From Actinomadura pelletieri DSM 43383 (GTDB lineage Bacteria > Actinomycetota > Actinomycetes > Streptosporangiales > Streptosporangiaceae): DNA of 64,000 nt. Position 1 is the first letter of the stretch; every line of letters starts with the position of its first letter. The stretch lies in the NCBI RefSeq assembly GCF_003634705.1, contig NZ_RBWU01000002.1, forward strand, positions 186,001 to 250,000. Reading direction: 5' to 3'. The notes under the pieces are model-generated. The model was not told the origin of the DNA. It saw nothing but the letters and a program-made list of their open reading frames with translations, and made no database searches. The position numbers and the translations under genes were made by a program. Of this stretch, positions 29,064 through 38,143 are shown piece by piece.

Positions 29064-30419
29064 TCAGGAACCGGTGTCGTCGGTGGCGGCGGGCGTGCCG
29101 TAGCGCAGGGCCTCCAGGCGGCGCCGGCGGCGCAGCACGACGAACAGGACCGCGATCGCCAGCAGGGCGCCCACCGTCCCGCCACCGACGAGAAGCCATG
29201 TGCGGGACGCGTCGTCCGAGGCGAGCGGGGCGTCCGGCAGCACCCCGTGGGCCTTCGTGTCCTTCTCCGCCGACTTCGGGTTGCCGGGGGCGACGAGCGC
29301 GCCCACGGGCTGGGTCTTGCCGCGGGCGGCGAAACCCCAGTCGAGCAGCTGGGTCGCGTACTTCGACGGCTGCTCCTCGGCCCGCATCAGCGAGATCACG
29401 ATCGTGTGCCCGTCGCGCCGCGCCTGCGCGACGAAGGTCTGCCGGGCGGCGACCGTGTATCCGTTCTTCCCGCCGAGCATTCCGGGGTACGCGTGCCGTT
29501 CGCCCGGAAGCATGCGGTTGTGGGTGTGGATCGGGTACCCGCCGACCTTCTTGCCCTTCTTGCGCTCCTTCTTCGTCGGCGGGGCCGGGAACTGGTGGTC
29601 GATCGTCTGCATGTAGGTGCGGTAGGCGGGGTTCTTCATCCCCTCGCGCAGGATGAGCGCCAGGTCGTAGGCGGACGTGTGCTGGGTGTTGACGTCCAGG
29701 CCGAGGTCCTTGTCGAGCCCGTTCGGGGACCCGGCCAGCGTGTCGTGCGCGTTGATGCGCTTGGCCTCGGCGTTCATGGCGGCGAGCGTCGCGTCCATGC
29801 CGCCGTACGCCTCGGCCAGCGTCACCGAGGCGTCGTTGGCCGACATCATCAGCATCGCGTGGAACAGGTCGGAGACCTTGTAGCTCATCTTCGGGGTGAG
29901 GCCGACCTTGGTGCCCTCGACGTCGCAGGCCGCCTGCGAGGGGCGGACGAGCCGGTTCGGGTCCAGCTTGGGGACGAGGGCGAGCGCGGTCAGCGTCTTG
30001 ATCGTGCTCGCCGGAAGGTAGCGGCCGTGCGGGTCCTTGGCGGCCAGCACGTCCCCGGTGTCGGCGTCCGCGATCAGGTAGGAGGCCGCCTTGATGTTCG
30101 GCGGCGGGGGGACGCCGGGCGTCTGGTTGACGACGATGCCGCGGCCGGCGAGCTGCTGGCCGCCGACGACCTCCTGCGGTGTCGTCCCGGACGACGGGGT
30201 GGGCGCGGTCCGCGGCTCGGCGACCCGGGGGCCGGCCGTGGCGGGGGCCGCCACGAGCGCGGGGCCGGTGGCGAGGGACGCCGACGCCAGCGGCACGGTG
30301 ATCAACATCAGGGCGCGGCGGACGCCCGTCCGCTCTCGTCGCTCTGCTCGCAAGCTTCCGACGCTCCTTGGTCCCGTGGAAGCACGTTCGCTTCCGCAGC
30401 GGCCGCACGTGGCGCCCAT
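29064..30419 (-). CDS. D-alanyl-D-alanine carboxypeptidase (S11 family, low-molecular-mass PBP)
   Basis: Peptidoglycan DD-carboxypeptidase of 451 residues. GGGGGAG precedes ATG 30419. There is a basic N-terminus and a signal-type hydrophobic stretch (RALMLITVPLASASLATGPALVAAPATAGP), then the serine peptidase domain with SxxK (PASTIKT), SxN (MSANDA) and a KTG-box variant, KNG, in LGGKNGYT. A C-terminal membrane anchor (TWLLVGGGTVGALLAIAVLFVVL) is followed by a basic tail, so the enzyme faces the cell wall. The exchange of Thr for Asn in the third motif occurs in some homologues but may affect activity. It is divergent from the GCS2 gene. Confidence 0.88.
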   Translation of the reverse strand: MGATCGRCGSERASTGPRSVGSLRAERRERTGVRRALMLITVPLASASLATGPALVAAPATAGPRVAEPRTAPTPSSGTTPQEVVGGQQLAGRGIVVNQTPGVPPPPNIKAASYLIADADTGDVLAAKDPHGRYLPASTIKTLTALALVPKLDPNRLVRPSQAACDVEGTKVGLTPKMSYKVSDLFHAMLMMSANDASVTLAEAYGGMDATLAAMNAEAKRINAHDTLAGSPNGLDKDLGLDVNTQHTSAYDLALILREGMKNPAYRTYMQTIDHQFPAPPTKKERKKGKKVGGYPIHTHNRMLPGERHAYPGMLGGKNGYTVAARQTFVAQARRDGHTIVISLMRAEEQPSKYATQLLDWGFAARGKTQPVGALVAPGNPKSAEKDTKAHGVLPDAPLASDDASRTWLLVGGGTVGALLAIAVLFVVLRRRRRLEALRYGTPAATDDTGS

Positions 30420-30838
30420 GATCTCCCCCGAAAGACTAGGCGACCTATCCGGCGAAGGGGTACCCGGCCGTGAAGGCCACAAGCACGGGACGTACGGGAC
30501 GCCGGGTACAGGACGCTATCTTTGGGGCATATGGGACGGTCCGTTTCGGTGACAGTCCGTTATCGACGGTATTTTGGGACGCACTGACTAGTTCGATCGG
30601 ATGGTGTCGTAGACAAGATCGATGACCGAAAGGTAGGACGTCCGCCCGCCCGCCGACCGTCCGCATGAGTCAATTGACCCGCAAAGGGCATGGACACCCG
30701 GCAGGACGGCGAGAACGGACGTCATCATGGTGCGAACACGTGACCTGGACCGGCGTTTGTCCAGGCTTAGGGACCCGCTGGCTGAATTGCGCCACGTGCC
30801 ACGCAACGACCTGCAAGGATTGTGGACGGAGGTTGGCC
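30420..30838. promoter_or_regulatory. Divergent intergenic region, carboxypeptidase / GCS2 gene
   Basis: A 419-base gap without a convincing gene. It contains repeated ACGGGACG-like words (around 30485-30525), an AT-richer patch (GTCCGTTATCGACGGTATTTTGGG near 30555-30578) likely to hold promoters, and GGAGG at 30828-30832 before the GCS2 start. No riboswitch or RNA gene recognised. Confidence 0.35.
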
Positions 30839-32005
30839 GTGGCCATTGACTTCAACGCATCGAACGGTTCGACGCTCGGCGTCGAGTGGGAGATCCAGCT
30901 GGTCGATGCGGTGACGAGGCACCTGCGGCAGGACGCACGCGAGGTGCTCGCCGCCCTGCCCTCCCTCAGCGAGGACGACCAGAACCCGCCGGTCCGTCAC
31001 GAGCTGATGGAGTCCACGGTCGAGGTCGTGACCGGAATCTGCGCAACGGTCGGTGAGGCCAAGAACGACCTCGCCGGCACCCTCGCCGCCCTCCGCTCCG
31101 CCGCCGCCGAACGCGGCATCGCGCTGGCCTGTACCGGCACCCATCCGATCAGCGACTGGCGCGACGCGGTCATGGCGCCGACGCGCCGCTACGCCGAGCT
31201 CATCGAGGAGATGCAGTGGCTGGCGCGGCGCATCCAGACGTTCGGCGTTCATGTCCATGTCGGCGTCTCCGACGCCGAGAAGGCGATCCCGATCGTCAAC
31301 GCGCTCTCGTCCTACCTTCCGCACTTCCTGGCGCTCACCGCGTCCAGCCCGTTCTGGAGCGGCAGCGACACCGGCCTCGCGTCCTGCCGGGCGGTCGTCT
31401 TCGGCCAGCTCCCGACCGCGGGGCCGCCCCACCTGCTGGACGACTGGGCGGCGTTCGAGGATTACATGGACACGCTCCTGCGTTCTGGAACTATTCGCAG
31501 CATCAAGGAGGTCTGGTGGGACATCCGGCCGCATCCGGATTTCGGCACGGTCGAGATCAGGATGTTCGACGGGATCCCCACCATGCGCGAGGTCGGCATG
31601 GCCGCGGCCCTCTGCCAGAGCCTGGTCACGCTGTTCGACCAGCAGCTCGACCGCGGGTACACGCTGCCCCGACCGGCCGCCTGGGTGGTGCGCGACAACA
31701 AGTGGCGCGCGACACGGTACGGGCTCGACGCCATCGTGATCACCGATGACGCGGGGAACACCGCACCCCTCCGCGACGACCTGTACGAGCTGATCAGGGA
31801 GCTGGAACCGGTCGCCGACCGGCTCGGCTGCGCGGAGGAGCTCAAGGTGGCCGGCGAGGTCCTGGAGTACGGCGCGCCGTACGAGCGCCAGCGCGCGATC
31901 CGCGCCGAGGGCGGAACGCTGGAGAACATCGTCGACGCGGCGATCATCGAACTGGCGGAGGACAGGTTCGTCACACTGGGGGAGGTCGCACATGCCGGCA
32001 CCTGA
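30839..32005 (+). CDS. Carboxylate-amine ligase, GCS2/YbdK family (glutamate-cysteine ligase-like)
   Basis: A 388-residue GCS2-family enzyme that forms an amide between a carboxylate (usually the gamma-carboxyl of glutamate) and an amine, using ATP. Family features are STLGVEWEIQLVDAVTRHL at the N-terminus, HELMESTVEVVTGIC, the metal/ATP region FGVHVHVGVSDAEKAI and WWDIRPHPDFGTVEIRMFDG. GTG 30839 has GGAGG six bases away. YbdK-like members have weak glutamate-cysteine ligase activity in vitro and their real amines are often unknown. The next gene, an M20 amidohydrolase, starts inside its 3' end, so the two are translationally coupled. Confidence 0.88.
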   Translation: MAIDFNASNGSTLGVEWEIQLVDAVTRHLRQDAREVLAALPSLSEDDQNPPVRHELMESTVEVVTGICATVGEAKNDLAGTLAALRSAAAERGIALACTGTHPISDWRDAVMAPTRRYAELIEEMQWLARRIQTFGVHVHVGVSDAEKAIPIVNALSSYLPHFLALTASSPFWSGSDTGLASCRAVVFGQLPTAGPPHLLDDWAAFEDYMDTLLRSGTIRSIKEVWWDIRPHPDFGTVEIRMFDGIPTMREVGMAAALCQSLVTLFDQQLDRGYTLPRPAAWVVRDNKWRATRYGLDAIVITDDAGNTAPLRDDLYELIRELEPVADRLGCAEELKVAGEVLEYGAPYERQRAIRAEGGTLENIVDAAIIELAEDRFVTLGEVAHAGT

Positions 32006-33911
32006 GGAACCGGCCGTTCCGGGCAACCCACCCGGCGCCGCCGCCGTCCCCGCCCGCGAGGCGGCGGCCCCCGTGGACGACCAGGACCACGCGCCGGCGC
32101 CGTCCCCGGGACACGAACCGGGACGGCATCCGGGACACCTGCCGGGACACGAAACGGGACACGCGCTGGGACGCGGCCCGGTGCGCGCACAGGTACGCCG
32201 GGCGGAACCCGCGCCGGGACGCGAGGCGTTCCCCGGCCGGGAAGCCGACTCCGAGAAACAGAACATGAACACCACAGGGCGGGGACCCTCCGGCTCCGCC
32301 GTTATTCAGGGGGCGCAGATGACACATCCGGGGCCCGGGGTGATACCCGGCCTTGAACCACCCAACCCCCCGGGGCCCGCGAGTCCCGCGGGCCGCCACG
32401 AGGCGGTGCCGCCCACCGTGCCGTCGCCCGTGGAGTCCAAGGTGCCGTCCACCGGCATGAGCCCCACGGGGATGGGCGCGGCCGGGATGGGCGCCGCAGG
32501 AGGCTTGGGCGCGGCCACCGGGAACACGTCCGGCGGAGAGGACGATCCCGACGAAAGTATTCCGGAAGGAACGGTCCCGGACGAAACCCTGCCGCAGGGG
32601 GCCGCGGCGGGGGAGATCGTTCCGGGCGCCCCGGCGGAGGGCGCCGCGTCCGCGGGTTCGGCGGTCCTCGGCGGCGCGGTCCTGCAGCCGCAGCTCGACG
32701 CCTTCCTGGCCGCGCACGAGGACGAGCTGATCGCCTTCCGCCGCGACCTGCACATGCATCCCGAGCTGGGCTATGCCGAGCACCGCACGACGCGCAAGCT
32801 CGCCGAGCGGCTGCGCGCCGCGGGCCTGAAGCCGGTGATCCTGCCAAAGGGCACCGGGCTGTTCTGCGACATCGGGCCCGAGGACGGCGGCACGGTCGCG
32901 CTGCGCGCCGACATCGACGCGCTTCCGCTCCAGGACGAGAAGGAGGACGCCCCGTACCGGTCCACGGTTCCGGGCGTCGCGCACGCGTGCGGCCATGACG
33001 TCCACACCGCGATGGTGCTGGGCGCGGGCCTGTTCCTCGCGCAGCAGGCGGAGGCGGGGCTGCTGCCCGGCCGGGTCCGGCTGCTGTTCCAGCCCGCCGA
33101 GGAGACCCCGGGCGGGGCGCTGGACGTGATGGCGGCCGGCGGCATCGTCGGCGTCGACCGGGCCTTCGCGCTGCACTGCGACCCGCGGATCGAGGTCGGG
33201 CAGCTCGGCCTGCGCACCGGTCCGATCACCGCCGCGTGCGACAAGGTGTACGTGAAGGTCACCGGCCCCGGCGGGCACACCGCCCGGCCGCATCTGACCG
33301 CCGACCTCGTCTACGCGCTCGCCAAGATCGTCACCGAGCTGCCGTCCGCGCTGTCGCGCCGCGTCGACCCGCGCTCCAGCCTGTCGCTGGTGTGGGGACG
33401 GGTGTCGGCCGGGTCGGTCGCCAACGCCATCCCCGACGACGGGATCGCCGAGGGCACGGTCCGCTGCCTGGACGACGAGGCCTGGCACCGGGCCCCGGAG
33501 ATGATGAAGGCGCTGTTGCAGTCGGTCGCCGCCGCCTACGACGTGGAGGCGTCGCTGGAGTACGTCCGGGGCGTCCCGCCGACCGTGAACGAGGCGACCA
33601 GCGTGCAGATGTTCCGGGACGCCGCCGCGCAGGTCATCGACGAGGACGGCGTGGTGCCCACCCCGCAGAGCCTCGGCGGCGAGGACTTCGGCTGGTACCT
33701 GGAGTCGATTCCCGGCGCGCTGGCCCGGCTCGGCGTCCGCACCCCCGGCTCGCCCGGCGAGTACGACCTGCACCGGGGCGACTTCGACGTGGACGAGCGC
33801 TGCCTCGCCGTGGGCGTGCGGGTGCTGAGCGCGACGGCGCTGACCGCGCTGTGGGAGGGCGGCCGTCCCGGCGACACGGAGACGACGATCGAGGGTGCGG
33901 CACTGGCCTAG
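31992..33911 (+). CDS. M20-family amidohydrolase with a 230-residue Pro/Gly/His-rich N-terminal extension
   Basis: The catalytic part (about 231-625) is a normal M20D/IAA-amino-acid hydrolase-like enzyme: FRRDLHMHPELGYAEHRT, ALRADIDALPLQDE, the metal motif HACGHDVHTAMVLGAG and catalytic Glu pair in QPAEETPGGALDVM, then the dimerisation domain with VTGPGGHTARPH. It would hydrolyse an N-acyl amino acid or similar amide. The first 230 residues are low-complexity, with a run of PGH-type repeats at about 39-62. GGAGG at 31981-31985 sits six bases from ATG 31992, so the extension is probably translated. ATG 32319 or 32457 would give shorter forms. The start lies in the GCS2 gene, so amide-forming and amide-cleaving enzymes are coupled. 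Confidence 0.82.
   Translation: MPAPEEPAVPGNPPGAAAVPAREAAAPVDDQDHAPAPSPGHEPGRHPGHLPGHETGHALGRGPVRAQVRRAEPAPGREAFPGREADSEKQNMNTTGRGPSGSAVIQGAQMTHPGPGVIPGLEPPNPPGPASPAGRHEAVPPTVPSPVESKVPSTGMSPTGMGAAGMGAAGGLGAATGNTSGGEDDPDESIPEGTVPDETLPQGAAAGEIVPGAPAEGAASAGSAVLGGAVLQPQLDAFLAAHEDELIAFRRDLHMHPELGYAEHRTTRKLAERLRAAGLKPVILPKGTGLFCDIGPEDGGTVALRADIDALPLQDEKEDAPYRSTVPGVAHACGHDVHTAMVLGAGLFLAQQAEAGLLPGRVRLLFQPAEETPGGALDVMAAGGIVGVDRAFALHCDPRIEVGQLGLRTGPITAACDKVYVKVTGPGGHTARPHLTADLVYALAKIVTELPSALSRRVDPRSSLSLVWGRVSAGSVANAIPDDGIAEGTVRCLDDEAWHRAPEMMKALLQSVAAAYDVEASLEYVRGVPPTVNEATSVQMFRDAAAQVIDEDGVVPTPQSLGGEDFGWYLESIPGALARLGVRTPGSPGEYDLHRGDFDVDERCLAVGVRVLSATALTALWEGGRPGDTETTIEGAALA
32107..32178 (+). repeat. 12-bp tandem repeat inside the M20 gene
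   Basis: Six consecutive 12-base units start with CGGGAC (last one TGGGAC) at 32107, 32119, 32131, 32143, 32155 and 32167. Each encodes four residues of a PGHx or GRxP-like register, giving the His-rich run. The unit keeps the reading frame. Confidence 0.75.
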
Positions 33912-34202
33912 TCCCTGACCACGGCACGTCTCCCTTCCCAGGGTGCGCGGCCCGATTCTCGCGGTTCCGCCCACCGGCTCCGGTGCCGGTGCGGCGGGGC
34001 CGTCGCGCGTGCCGATTAGGCGCTGACCTGCGGCTCCGACCGTTCTGTCCGGTCCATGGCGAGATGCCTACGCGTTGGTAACGGACCTGTTGCGAATCGA
34101 TGCACGCGAGAAGTTTGCCCTCGTTCGAGGGGTAGCGTCCGCAGCGATTTCGGTGACCTGACCGGGCCGCCACAGTGAAGGTGGGACGGAAGGAGCGCGA
34201 CG
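33912..34202 (+). promoter_or_regulatory. Upstream region of the nucleoside uptake operon
   Basis: This 291-base gap must contain the promoter of the BMP-cdd-deoA operon. A CCCTCG/CGAGGG inverted repeat (34118-34123 and 34126-34131) overlaps a possible -10 box, TAGCGT at 34133-34138. GGAAGGAG at 34188-34195 is the ribosome-binding site of the first gene. Confidence 0.4.
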
Positions 34203-35264
34203 TTGCGCCGTGGACTGAAGATTACGCTCGTCGCCGTGACGGGTGCGGCGCTGACGATCAGCGCGTCCGCCTGCGGTGGCAAGAAGGCCGACAGCGATGA
34301 CGGCGGCGGCACGGGCGACAAGAAGTCGCTCAAGATCGGTCTCGCCTTCGACATCGGTGGACGCGGCGACCAGTCGTTCAACGACTCCGCCGCCGCCGGG
34401 CTCGACCGCGCCAAGAAGGACCTCAACGTCCAGACCGAGGAGATCTCCGCCAAGCCGGACGAGCCGGACGCCGACAAGGAGTCGCGGCTGCGGCTGATGG
34501 CCAACAAGGGCTACAACCCCGTCATCGGCGTCGGCTTCGCGTACACCACCGCGATCATCAAGGTCGCCAAGGACTTCCCGAACACCAAGTTCCTCGTCGT
34601 GGACGCCGACCAGTGCAAGGTCGAGGGCCCGAACGTCAGCGGCGCCTGCTTCTCCGAGGAGCAGGGCTCCTACCTCGTCGGCGCCGCCGCGGCGCTGAAG
34701 TCCAAGTCGGGCACGATCGGGTTCATCGGCGGTGTCAACGTCCCGCTGATCCAGAAGTTCTTCGCCGGGTACCAGGCCGGGGCGAAGGCCGCCAAGCCCG
34801 GCATCAAGGTCCTGCCGCCGAAGTACCTGACACAGCCGCCGAACTTCAACGGCTTCAAGGACACCGGTCTCGGCAACGAGGCCGCCAAGGGCCAGCTCGA
34901 CCAGGACGCCGACGTCATCTACCACGCCGCGGGCGGCGCCGGGATCGGCGTCATCAAGACCGTCGGCCAGGCCGGCAAGTGGGCGATCGGCGTCGACTCC
35001 GACCAGTACAACCAGCCCGCCGTCGCCGGGGTGAAGCAGCAGATCCTCACCTCGATGGTCAAGCACGTCGACCTCGCCGTGTACGACTTCGTGGAGAGCG
35101 TCGCGAACAACACGTTCAAGGCCGGCACCAAGCAGTACGACCTGAAGAACGACGGCGTCGGCTACGCGCCGTCCGGGGGCAACGTCGACGACATCAAGGC
35201 CAGGCTGGAGGAGCTCAAGGCCAAGATCGTCAGCGGTGAGATCCAGGTCCCGACCAAGGTCTGA
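34203..35264 (+). CDS. BMP-family nucleoside-binding lipoprotein of an ABC importer
   Basis: The extracytoplasmic substrate-binding protein of a nucleoside ABC importer (BmpA/TmpC/Med family). A TTG start at 34203 is fixed by GGAAGGAG seven bases upstream and gives a classical lipoprotein signal (RRGLKITLVAVTGAALTISASAC) with the lipidated Cys at about 24. The mature protein has the BMP motifs KIGLAFDIGGRGDQSFNDSAAAGL, DVIYHAAGGAGIGVI and WAIGVDSDQYNQ. It is followed by one ATPase and two permeases, then cytidine deaminase and thymidine phosphorylase, which strongly indicates nucleoside uptake. It is the first gene of the operon. Confidence 0.93.
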   Translation: MRRGLKITLVAVTGAALTISASACGGKKADSDDGGGTGDKKSLKIGLAFDIGGRGDQSFNDSAAAGLDRAKKDLNVQTEEISAKPDEPDADKESRLRLMANKGYNPVIGVGFAYTTAIIKVAKDFPNTKFLVVDADQCKVEGPNVSGACFSEEQGSYLVGAAAALKSKSGTIGFIGGVNVPLIQKFFAGYQAGAKAAKPGIKVLPPKYLTQPPNFNGFKDTGLGNEAAKGQLDQDADVIYHAAGGAGIGVIKTVGQAGKWAIGVDSDQYNQPAVAGVKQQILTSMVKHVDLAVYDFVESVANNTFKAGTKQYDLKNDGVGYAPSGGNVDDIKARLEELKAKIVSGEIQVPTKV

Positions 35265-35375
35265 ATCCGGTTTCGTCCGACTGGAGCCATGCGCACCGGG
35301 CGTCGTCGCCCCGATGACGTCCGGTGCCGCGGCATATCACGTCCCGCGGGACGTTCGAGGCGGAGGGGGGCGCTC

Positions 35376-36902
35376 GTGCCCGACCAGGTCCCGGCCGTGC
35401 GACTGACATCGATCACCAAGCGGTTTCCCGGCGTGGTCGCCAACCGCGACATCGATCTCACCATCGAGCGCGGCGAGGTGCACGCGCTGTGCGGCGAGAA
35501 CGGCGCCGGCAAGTCCACCCTGATGAAGATCCTCTACGGGATGCAGCGGCCGGACGAGGGCACCATCGAGGTCGAGGGCGAACCGGTGTCGTTCCGGACG
35601 CCCGCCGACGCCATCGACCGCGGCATCGGCATGGTCCACCAGCACTTCAAGCTGGCGGACAATCTGACCGTCCTGGAGAACGTGATCCTCGGCGCCGAGC
35701 CCCGCCGGCTCGGCCGGATCGACTTCGCCTCCGCCCGCGCCAAGATCAGGGAGATGGCGCAGGCGTACGGGTTGCGCGTCGATCCCGACGTGCTGGTCGA
35801 GACACTCGGCGTCGGCGAACGGCAGCGCGTGGAGATCCTCAAGGTGCTGTACCGGGGCGCCCGCGTGCTGATCCTGGACGAGCCGACCGCCGTGCTCGTC
35901 CCGCAGGAGGTCGACGAGCTGTTCGGCAACCTGCGGGAGCTGCGCGCCGAAGGCCTGACCGTGCTGTTCATCTCCCACAAGCTCGACGAGGTGCTGGCCG
36001 TCGCCGACACGATCTCGGTGATCCGGCGCGGCACCACCGTCGCGACGCGGCTCGACCCGCGCGAGACCACGTCCCGGCGGCTGGCGGAGCTGATGGTCGG
36101 GTCGGAGCTGCCGACCCCGGAGCTGCGCGAGTCCACGGTGACCGAGGACGTCCAGCTCGACGTGTCCGGGCTGACGGTTCTCACCCCCGAGGGCCGTCCC
36201 GTCGTCGACGACGTGTCGCTGCGCATCCGTCGCGGCGAGATCGTCGGTCTGGCGGGCGTCGAGGGCAACGGTCAGAGCGAGCTGATCGAGACCATCATGG
36301 GCATCCGGCACGCGGACACCGGAACGATCCTCTACGGCGGCGAGGACGTCACCCACTGGACGACCCGGCGGCGTCGCGAGGCGGGCATCGCCTACATCCC
36401 CGAGGACCGGCACCGGCACGGGCTCGTCCTGGAGGGGACGCTCTGGGAGAACCGCATGCTGGGCCACCAGACACGGCCGCCGAACGTCCGCGGCCCGTGG
36501 GTGGACCGGCGCGGCGCCCGCCGTGACACGACCCGGATCGTCCAGGCGTACGACGTGCGGACGCCGGGGATCGACGTGCCCGCCGCCGCGCTGTCGGGCG
36601 GCAACCAGCAGAAGCTCATCGTCGGGCGGGAGATGTCCGGGGAGCCGCGCCTGCTGATCGCCGCGCATCCGACGCGCGGGATCGACGTCGGCGCCCAGGC
36701 CGCCATCTGGGACCACCTGCGGCGGGCCCGCGCGGACGGGCTGGCCGTGCTGCTGATCAGCGCCGACCTTGAGGAACTCATCGGTATGTCCGACACCCTG
36801 CATGTGATCCTGCGGGGACGGCTGGTCGCGGAGGTCGATCCGCGGACCGTCACCCCGGAGGAGCTCGGCTCCGCGATGACCGGCGCCGGAGCGCGCTCAT
36901 GA
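35376..36902 (+). CDS. Nucleoside ABC importer ATP-binding protein (two NBDs)
   Basis: A 508-residue double ABC ATPase of the type used by BMP and sugar importers. GTG 35376 with GGAGGGGGG upstream gives VPDQVPAVRLTSITKRFPGV. NBD1 has Walker A GENGAGKST, signature LGVGERQRVEILKVL and Walker B VLILDEPT. NBD2 has a degenerate Walker A (GVEGNGQSEL) but a good signature (ALSGGNQQKLIVGREM) and AAHPTRGIDVG, the usual asymmetry of this family. It energises the two permeases encoded next; the first one overlaps its stop in an ATGA arrangement. Confidence 0.93.
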   Translation: MPDQVPAVRLTSITKRFPGVVANRDIDLTIERGEVHALCGENGAGKSTLMKILYGMQRPDEGTIEVEGEPVSFRTPADAIDRGIGMVHQHFKLADNLTVLENVILGAEPRRLGRIDFASARAKIREMAQAYGLRVDPDVLVETLGVGERQRVEILKVLYRGARVLILDEPTAVLVPQEVDELFGNLRELRAEGLTVLFISHKLDEVLAVADTISVIRRGTTVATRLDPRETTSRRLAELMVGSELPTPELRESTVTEDVQLDVSGLTVLTPEGRPVVDDVSLRIRRGEIVGLAGVEGNGQSELIETIMGIRHADTGTILYGGEDVTHWTTRRRREAGIAYIPEDRHRHGLVLEGTLWENRMLGHQTRPPNVRGPWVDRRGARRDTTRIVQAYDVRTPGIDVPAAALSGGNQQKLIVGREMSGEPRLLIAAHPTRGIDVGAQAAIWDHLRRARADGLAVLLISADLEELIGMSDTLHVILRGRLVAEVDPRTVTPEELGSAMTGAGARS

Positions 36903-38143
36903 GCGAACCGAACGGCGGGGGCGAAGGGCCGTCCCCCCGGAAGGACGCCGACCCGTCCGACCCGTCCGGTCCGTCCGCTCCGGAGCCGGTTCCGGCGTGG
37001 CAGGCGATCCTGCGGGGGCTCGGCCCGCGGGGGCTGGGCCTGCGGATCGGCGCGCCGGTGCTGGCGCTGCTGATCTCCCTCGTCATCACGATGATCCTGC
37101 TGCGGATCACCGGCGCCGACCCGTTCAGCTCCGTGCAGAGCATGATCGACTACGGCACCACCGAGAACTCGATCGTCGACATCGTCAACCGCGCGACCCG
37201 CTACTACCTGTCGGCGGTCGCGGTCGCGATCGGGTTCCGGATGGCGCTGCTGAACATCGGCGTGGACGGCCAGTACCGGCTGGCCGCGTTCCTCGCCGCC
37301 GCGCTCGGCGGGGCGCTCACCCTGCCGGCGCCGTTCGGCCAGATGCTGGTGATCGTCGCGGCGATGGTGGTCGGCGGGCTGTGGGCGGCGATCGCGGGTG
37401 TGCTGAAGGTGACCCGCGGGGTCAGCGAGGTGCTGTCCACGATCATGCTGAACGCGATCGCGACCGGTCTGATCGCGTACCTGCTGAACGACCAGCGGCT
37501 CGCGGAACTCCGGCCGGGCAGCAACAACGTCGCGACCCCGCAGATCCCGGACGAGGGACGCGTCGGCTCGCTGAACGGCTTCCTGTCCGCGATCGGCATC
37601 GACCTGCCCGGGGAGGTGTACGGACTGCTGCCGCTCGCGATCGTCGTCGGGATCGTGTTCTGGGTCGTGCTCAACCACACCAGGTTCGGGTTCGACCTGA
37701 AGGTGTCGGGGCTGTCGCCGTCCGCCGCGCGGGCCAGCGGCGTCGACGCCCGCCGCATGATCGTCTACACGATGGTGGCGTCCGGGGTGGTGGCCGGGCT
37801 GATCGGCATGCCGGAGCTGCTCGGCGCGTCCTACGAGTACTCGCTGAACTTCCCGGCGGGCCTCGGCTTCACCGGTATCACGGTCGCGCTGCTCGGCCGC
37901 AACCATCCGGTCGGGATCGCCCTCGCCGCCCTGCTGTTCGGGTTCCTCGACCAGACCTCCGACGTGCTCCAGGAGGTCGATGTGCCCAAGGAGATCGTCG
38001 GGGTGATGCAGGGCGTGGTGGTGCTGACCGTCGTCATCGTGTACGAGCTCGTCCGGCGCTGGGAGATCCGGCTCCAGCAGCGGACCGTCGCCGCCGAGCT
38101 GGCCACCGGCCACGACCTGGCCCGCGAGGGGAGCGCCTCATGA
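36899..38143 (+). CDS. Nucleoside ABC importer permease 1
   Basis: A 414-residue permease of the BPD_transp_2 family (YufP/NupB-like). After a Pro/Ser-rich cytoplasmic N-terminus (about 1-45) come about nine membrane segments, including GAPVLALLISLVITMILLRITG and VTRGVSEVLSTIMLNAIATGLIAYLL; the last is the conserved ATPase-coupling region with GVSEVLSTIMLN. It ends in a charged tail. The ATG overlaps the ATPase stop, and its own stop overlaps the start of the second permease, also as ATGA. Confidence 0.92.
   Translation: MSEPNGGGEGPSPRKDADPSDPSGPSAPEPVPAWQAILRGLGPRGLGLRIGAPVLALLISLVITMILLRITGADPFSSVQSMIDYGTTENSIVDIVNRATRYYLSAVAVAIGFRMALLNIGVDGQYRLAAFLAAALGGALTLPAPFGQMLVIVAAMVVGGLWAAIAGVLKVTRGVSEVLSTIMLNAIATGLIAYLLNDQRLAELRPGSNNVATPQIPDEGRVGSLNGFLSAIGIDLPGEVYGLLPLAIVVGIVFWVVLNHTRFGFDLKVSGLSPSAARASGVDARRMIVYTMVASGVVAGLIGMPELLGASYEYSLNFPAGLGFTGITVALLGRNHPVGIALAALLFGFLDQTSDVLQEVDVPKEIVGVMQGVVVLTVVIVYELVRRWEIRLQQRTVAAELATGHDLAREGSAS

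Noticed and set aside
30665..30838. In-frame upstream extension of the GCS2 gene with a Cys-rich stretch (NCATCHATTCKDCG) resembling a zinc ribbon
   Set aside because: The codons there include TTA and other low-GC third positions, unlike real genes here, and GGAGG lies just before GTG 30839, which gives the normal family start.
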